A DNA stretch of 64,000 nucleotides from Mannheimia bovis (lineage in GTDB: Bacteria > Pseudomonadota > Gammaproteobacteria > Enterobacterales > Pasteurellaceae). Where the stretch lies: the NCBI RefSeq assembly GCF_014541205.1, contig NZ_CP061280.1, forward strand, positions 186,001 to 250,000. The letters are read 5' to 3'. A model generated the notes under the pieces. That model saw nothing but the letters and a program-made list of their open reading frames with translations. It made no database searches and was not told where the DNA came from. Every line of letters starts with the position of its first letter. Positions within the stretch are counted from its first letter, which is position 1. The position numbers were made by a program, and so were the translations under genes. Below, in pieces: positions 58,912 to 64,000 of the stretch.

Positions 58912-59601
58912 ATGTTACAACTTAGAAAAGCAAACGAACGCGGCAACGGTTCTTTCGACTGGCTTGAGAGCTATCACACTTTTTCATTCGCCAATTATTA
59001 TGATCCGAAGCATATCCATTTTTCTCATTTACGCGTGATTAACGAAGACTTCATCGCCCCAAATTATGGCTTCGGCAAACACCCGCACGACAATATGGAA
59101 ATCTTAACTTATGTATTAAACGGACGTGTGGCTCACGAAGACAGTATGGGCAATAAAACCGAAGTAAAAGCAGGCGAATTTCAAATTATGTCGGCAGGCA
59201 CAGGGATTTTCCATTCGGAAGTAAACCCATCTTCAGAAGAAACCCTACACCTTTATCAAATTTGGATTATTCCAAATCAGAAAGATGTTACTCCACGCTA
59301 CAGCCAAGACAAATTTGCTCCGAAAGAGGGGGCAACGTTAATTCTTTCGCCAAACGCAGAAGATGGTTCATTCAAAATTTATCAAGATATGAAATTGTGG
59401 CGTTACCAATACCCAACAACAAAAACAGAGCAAGTTACGCTTAACCGCAATCGCAGCTATTGGTTACAAGTAGTAAGAGGAAATTTAACTGTAAACGGCG
59501 TTGAGCTAACCACAAGCGATGCCTTAGGCATTCGCCAAGAAGATTTGTTAGAAATTAACGCTCAAGATGACGTAGAATTTTTACTGTTTGACTTAGTATA
59601 A
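58912..59601 (+). CDS. Pirin family protein
   Basis: A 229-residue double-cupin protein. The N-terminal cupin has the metal ligands in FGKHPHDNMEILTYVL and the GEFQIMSAGTGIFHSE segment. The second cupin (about 140-229) is degenerate. Relatives include YhhW of E. coli, a quercetinase-active pirin. The physiological role here is unknown. It is transcribed alone, divergent from yhhQ, and ends at a USS-pair terminator. Confidence 0.88.
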   Translation: MLQLRKANERGNGSFDWLESYHTFSFANYYDPKHIHFSHLRVINEDFIAPNYGFGKHPHDNMEILTYVLNGRVAHEDSMGNKTEVKAGEFQIMSAGTGIFHSEVNPSSEETLHLYQIWIIPNQKDVTPRYSQDKFAPKEGATLILSPNAEDGSFKIYQDMKLWRYQYPTTKTEQVTLNRNRSYWLQVVRGNLTVNGVELTTSDALGIRQEDLLEINAQDDVEFLLFDLV

Positions 59602-59621
59602 ATAACGGGTGTAAATAAGAT

Positions 59622-59667
59622 ACAAGCGGTTAAATTTGTAAATTTTTTTGCAAATCCAACCGCTTGT
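59622..59667. terminator. USS-pair terminator between the pirin gene and hemB
   Basis: Arms ACAAGCGGTTAAATTTG and CAAATCCAACCGCTTGT (17 bp, two mismatches) with a 12-base loop lie between convergent genes. Confidence 0.8.
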
Positions 59668-59677
59668 TGTTCATCAA

Positions 59678-60746
<1,069 letters not shown>

Positions 60747-60759
60747 TTTAACAAAATTA

Positions 60760-61515
60760 TTACTGTGCAACCTGTTCTGATGGTTCATCATCGTCTTTCG
60801 GACGATAGAATTTGGCACATAATACTCCCACTTCAAACAACAAGCACATTGGGATAGCCAATAAGGTTTGTGAGAAAATATCAGGTGGCGTAAGGAACAT
60901 ACCGATTACAAAAGCAGCCACGATAATATATGGGCGTTTTTCTCTTAAATCTTCAGGTGTCGTTACACCCGCCCAACATAACAAGATAATAGCCACTGGC
61001 ACTTCAAAACAGATACCAAACGCCATAAAGATGGTTAAAACGAAATCTAGATAGCTACTGATATCGGTTGCCATTGTTACCCCCTCAGGGGCTGTTGAGG
61101 TTAAGAAGCCGAAAACCAATGGGAACACGACATAATAAGCAAAAGCCACACCGCAGTAGAACAACAAGGTACTTGATACCAATAGTGGGTAAACTAAGCG
61201 TTTTTCCTGCTTATACAACGCAGGGGCAACGAAAGCCCAAACTTGGTACAAAATAAAAGGCACAGACAAAAACACCGACACAACAATGGTCAATTTAATT
61301 GGGGTAAAAAACGGCGTTGCAACATTGGTTGCAATCATCGTTGCACCTTCAGGCAGGTTCTCTGTTAAAGGGGTTGCCAATAAGGTATAAATATCATTTG
61401 CCCAATATACTAAGCAACAAAACACAACTAAAACAAAGATAAAACAACGTAATAATCGGTTTCTAAGTTCAATTAAATGTGAAATCAGCGGCTGAGACTC
61501 ATCAACTTCTGCCAT
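60760..61515 (-). CDS. tatC: TatC, twin-arginine translocase receptor subunit
   Basis: A 251-residue protein with six membrane segments. [15 protein letters not shown] starts it, the conserved Glu/Pro region is [16 protein letters not shown], and EKRLVYPLL follows. TatC binds the twin-arginine signal of folded proteins. The gene overlaps the end of tatB by 14 bases, a sign of translational coupling, and is last in the order ubiB-tatA-tatB-tatC. Confidence 0.97.
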   Translation of the reverse strand: MAEVDESQPLISHLIELRNRLLRCFIFVLVVFCCLVYWANDIYTLLATPLTENLPEGATMIATNVATPFFTPIKLTIVVSVFLSVPFILYQVWAFVAPALYKQEKRLVYPLLVSSTLLFYCGVAFAYYVVFPLVFGFLTSTAPEGVTMATDISSYLDFVLTIFMAFGICFEVPVAIILLCWAGVTTPEDLREKRPYIIVAAFVIGMFLTPPDIFSQTLLAIPMCLLFEVGVLCAKFYRPKDDDEPSEQVAQ

Positions 61516-62146
61516 ATTCTGCCTCCGATTTCTTCGCTGTTTCAGTTGTAGCCGGTGTTGCTAAATCGTCATCTGGTGGGTAGTAAGCCGACATATCCAC
61601 CAGTGCTTCTTCCATTTCAGCTAATTCTGCAATTTCATCTGGCGATAATTCGCTTTCTGCATTAGAAGATGGCAATTTCTCAGATAAATCATCAACTGCA
61701 AGCGGTTGATTTTCTGCTATTTTTTGCAATTCTTGAGCTTCTAACTCTTGGCTTTCCTGCTCAATTTTTTGTTGGATTTCCGCCACCTGCTCATCGCTCA
61801 GTTTTGGAACTGTTGCTGATGTTGCAGCATTGTTATCAAACTCACTTTTTGCAGAATTAATCGAATCTTGCAACTGAGTCGCCGAGTTTTTCAAATCTTC
61901 TACGGTTTTACTCAATTCAGGTGACAGAGAACTCAAATTAAGCTCTTCCGCTTTTTTAATACTCTCTTTCAATTCCTGCAATTTAAGTTCTTGAGACAGT
62001 TCATTTTGCACGTTTGCGGCTAAACCTCGAATTGTACTTACCCAGCCCATCACGGTTCTAATCGCAATCGGCATACGTTTTGGACCTAGCACCACTAAGC
62101 CCACAATCATAATCAGTACTAATTCAGAAAAACCTACATCAAACAC
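61502..62146 (-). CDS. tatB: TatB, twin-arginine translocase subunit
   Basis: A 214-residue protein. An N-terminal membrane helix ([20 protein letters not shown]) with the conserved Glu and GPKRMP hinge is followed by an amphipathic helix and a long, acidic, Ser/Glu/Ala-rich tail (about 70-214). TatB forms the receptor complex with TatC. The tail is long compared with E. coli TatB and of low complexity. It begins 3 bases after tatA. Confidence 0.95.
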   Translation of the reverse strand: MFDVGFSELVLIMIVGLVVLGPKRMPIAIRTVMGWVSTIRGLAANVQNELSQELKLQELKESIKKAEELNLSSLSPELSKTVEDLKNSATQLQDSINSAKSEFDNNAATSATVPKLSDEQVAEIQQKIEQESQELEAQELQKIAENQPLAVDDLSEKLPSSNAESELSPDEIAELAEMEEALVDMSAYYPPDDDLATPATTETAKKSEAEYGRS

Positions 62147-62149
62147 GGA

Positions 62150-62401
62150 TTAAACCTGCTCTTTATCTTTATCTTTTACAACGGTTTGTTGCTCTGTTGA
62201 AACTCTTTCTTTTACTTCAACCACTTCAACTTTTTCAACGTTCTCAAATCCTGCGTCTTTTTTCTCATCAGACATTGCTTTTTTGAAGCCTTTCACTGAT
62301 TCGCCTAAGTCAGAACCTAAAGTACGCAATTTCTTTGTACCGAAAAGTAACACAATAATTGCAACCACAATCAAAAGCTGCCAAATACTAATACCGCCCA
62401 T
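62150..62401 (-). CDS. tatA: TatA, twin-arginine translocase pore subunit
   Basis: An 83-residue protein; the ATG at 62401 has AAGGAG before it and gives the family start [20 protein letters not shown]. The [14 protein letters not shown] hinge and amphipathic helix follow, then a charged tail. TatA oligomers form the translocation element. Upstream, across a 109-base gap with a partial USS, is ubiB. Confidence 0.97.
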   Translation of the reverse strand: MGGISIWQLLIVVAIIVLLFGTKKLRTLGSDLGESVKGFKKAMSDEKKDAGFENVEKVEVVEVKERVSTEQQTVVKDKDKEQV

Positions 62402-62510
62402 AAAAACTCCTTTCATTTAATTGGGAATAAATAAAGTAAAACTCCAGTTATTATATGTTACTTTGACATATAAAAAAGGATTTTGCAAAAAATTTGTAAA
62501 AAATAACCGC

Positions 62511-64000
62511 TTATTTGCGTTGGCTCAAAATCAATGCCAGCGGAAATATGGTTAATAATGACACACTCAGCCACAGAGGCAAAGATTCAAATTTCCAAAA
62601 TGTGCCAAGGATCACAATTGCAGAGATTAAAAGTACAATAAAACGACTATTGCCGCTTGAATTTTGGGCTTTAAGGCTTTCATTAATCTCAGCCAACCTA
62701 AAATTAATCTGTTTTTGTTGCTGCAAGGCTTTAAACATCGCTTCAGGAAATTCCGCAAAATGTTCGCGATATTGCGGTAAACGCTGTTTAATATCGCGCA
62801 TCATCGCTTTCACGCCAACTTGCTCGTTCAGCCAATTTTGTAAAAACGGCTTAGCGGTTTGCCATAAATCTAGCTGTGGATAAACTTGTCTGCCTAAGCC
62901 CTCAATATAGAGAAGCGTTTTTTGCAAAAGCACCAACTGCGGCTGGACTTCCATATTAAATTCTCTTGCCACATTAAAGAGATTCAATAAAACGTGCCCA
63001 AATGAAATTTCAGACAGTGGTTTTGCAAAAATAGGCTCACAAACTTCACGAAATGCTTGCTCGAATTTATCAATATCAGTATCCGGTGGTGTCCAACCTG
63101 ATTCCACGTGCATCAACGCTACTCGGCGATAATCTCGATTGAAAAACGCCACAAAACTTTCTGCCAAATAGCGTTTGTCGTTATGATTAAGCGTACCAAC
63201 AATACCACAATCAATACCAATATATTGTGGATTTTCAGGGTGTTCTCGGTTTACAAAAATATTGCCCGCGTGCATATCCGCGTGGAAAAAACTATCACGA
63301 AATACTTGGGTAAAAAACACTTGCACTCCTCGCTCGGCAAGCAATTTCATATCCGTGCCGTTTGCTTCTAATTCAGCAATATTAGACACCGGAATACCGT
63401 AAATTCGCTCCATCACAATTAGATTTTTATGGCAAAAATCTTGGTACATTTCAGGCACATAGAGCATCTCGCTGTTCTCAAAATTAGCTCTCAGCCGAAC
63501 GGCATTGTGCATTTCTTTGCGTAGATCCAACTCATCTAAAATAGTTTTTTCGTATTCTCGAACCACCTCAACCGCACGCAAACGCTTGCCATCATTTGAT
63601 AATTTAGGAATCAGCCGAGCAATTTTATACATTAACTCCAAATCAGCTTTGATAACAGGTTCAATGCCCGGTCGAATGACTTTCAGCACCACATCTTTGC
63701 CTGCAAGCGGTTGATTTTGATTAAATTTTGCCGTGTGAACTTGAGCGATAGAAGCTGAAGCTAAAGCTGTTTCATTAAAATCATCAAACCAAGTTTCAAG
63801 CGAACTACCCAATGCTTGTTCCATAATTTGACGAGCAATTTTGCCATCAAAAGGCTCTACATTATCTTGTAGCAAGGCGAGTTGGTCAGCCAACTCCGGA
63901 GCAAAAAGATCACGGCGAGTAGCAAGCATCTGCCCTAATTTAATCCAAACAGGTCCAAGCTCTTGCAACGCCAAACGCAACCGTACGCCGTAAGGTTTAT
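62511..64000 (-). CDS. ubiB: UbiB, ubiquinone biosynthesis kinase-like protein (5' part cut off)
   Basis: About 496 residues of the C-terminal part; the frame is still open at the window edge (KPYGVR before LRLALQELG), so roughly the first 50 residues are missing. [13 protein letters not shown] and [10 protein letters not shown] show the atypical protein-kinase-like fold; [14 protein letters not shown] and [10 protein letters not shown] are the catalytic loop and metal motif. Two hydrophobic helices end it (about 440-490). It is an ATPase-like factor needed for ubiquinone synthesis. The ubiB-tatABC order is as in enteric bacteria. Confidence 0.95.
   Translation of the reverse strand, partial: KPYGVRLRLALQELGPVWIKLGQMLATRRDLFAPELADQLALLQDNVEPFDGKIARQIMEQALGSSLETWFDDFNETALASASIAQVHTAKFNQNQPLAGKDVVLKVIRPGIEPVIKADLELMYKIARLIPKLSNDGKRLRAVEVVREYEKTILDELDLRKEMHNAVRLRANFENSEMLYVPEMYQDFCHKNLIVMERIYGIPVSNIAELEANGTDMKLLAERGVQVFFTQVFRDSFFHADMHAGNIFVNREHPENPQYIGIDCGIVGTLNHNDKRYLAESFVAFFNRDYRRVALMHVESGWTPPDTDIDKFEQAFREVCEPIFAKPLSEISFGHVLLNLFNVAREFNMEVQPQLVLLQKTLLYIEGLGRQVYPQLDLWQTAKPFLQNWLNEQVGVKAMMRDIKQRLPQYREHFAEFPEAMFKALQQQKQINFRLAEINESLKAQNSSGNSRFIVLLISAIVILGTFWKFESLPLWLSVSLLTIFPLALILSQRK

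Overview
The window is chromosomal DNA from a gamma-proteobacterium of the family Pasteurellaceae. Three things point there. Copies of the 9-mer ACAAGCGGT, the core of the Actinobacillus pleuropneumoniae/Mannheimia-type DNA uptake sequence (USS), are scattered through it and are often paired head to head as hairpins between genes. The gene clusters (rpsU-dnaG-rpoD, rpmH-rnpA-yidD, ptsHI-crr, ubiB-tatABC, rpoZ-spoT) have enteric-type arrangements. Base composition is AT-rich. The uptake-sequence type favours the Actinobacillus/Mannheimia/Bibersteinia side of the family over Haemophilus; species cannot be fixed from the window alone.

Layout. 1-2946 (+): end of nadR, a metallophosphoesterase, arcA and a small outer-membrane barrel protein. 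3033-10613 (-): serA, rpiA, glmM, ilvA, slyD, a 46-residue lipoprotein, a SIMPL-domain protein and trmO; then menA (+). 11663-18123 (-): rpoH, typA, a small lipoprotein, and a Slam-type outer-membrane translocator downstream of a probable surface-lipoprotein substrate. 18330-25278: yggS, kdsC, a DUF3144 protein, a DUF3298 lipoprotein and the rpoD-dnaG-rpsU operon. 25526-39254: a polysaccharide (probably O-antigen) locus, with a ligase gene (+), an IS remnant and an eleven-gene minus-strand operon reading wzz-rfbB-wzx-glf-GT-GT-wecB-wzy-GT-GT-wbaP. It lies inside a stretch of about 16 kb where I find no intact USS. 39441-45016: erpA, yidD-rnpA-rpmH, hemH, spoT-rpoZ and a thioredoxin-like gene. 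45027-57078: sucrose genes scrR-scrB-scrK and, seven kb away, scrA, with miaB, crr-ptsI-ptsH and thiPQ between. 57161-64000: map, a YhhQ-type queuosine-precursor transporter, a pirin, hemB, tatCBA and the truncated end of ubiB.

How it works together. The sucrose permease ScrA has no IIA domain, so it would depend on the EIIA-Glc (Crr), EI and HPr encoded just beside it; ScrB and ScrK then process sucrose-6-phosphate and fructose. Matching LacI-type palindromes precede scrK and scrA, and a near-perfect CRP site precedes scrA. The polysaccharide operon contains an initiating transferase, four glycosyltransferases, flippase, polymerase, chain-length regulator and (divergent) ligase, which fits a Wzx/Wzy-dependent O-antigen.

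The most interesting observations are a tetranucleotide microsatellite, with 11 perfect TCTA units, directly upstream of wzz and next to a perfect -10 box, which suggests phase-variable expression of the polysaccharide operon; the Slam/surface-lipoprotein pair, whose promoter region has a 10-base homopolymer and whose two genes are separated by a UUCG-loop hairpin; a promoter-then-terminator leader before typA; a run of four mini-hairpins before rpoD; and a possible preQ1-type element before the YhhQ-like transporter.
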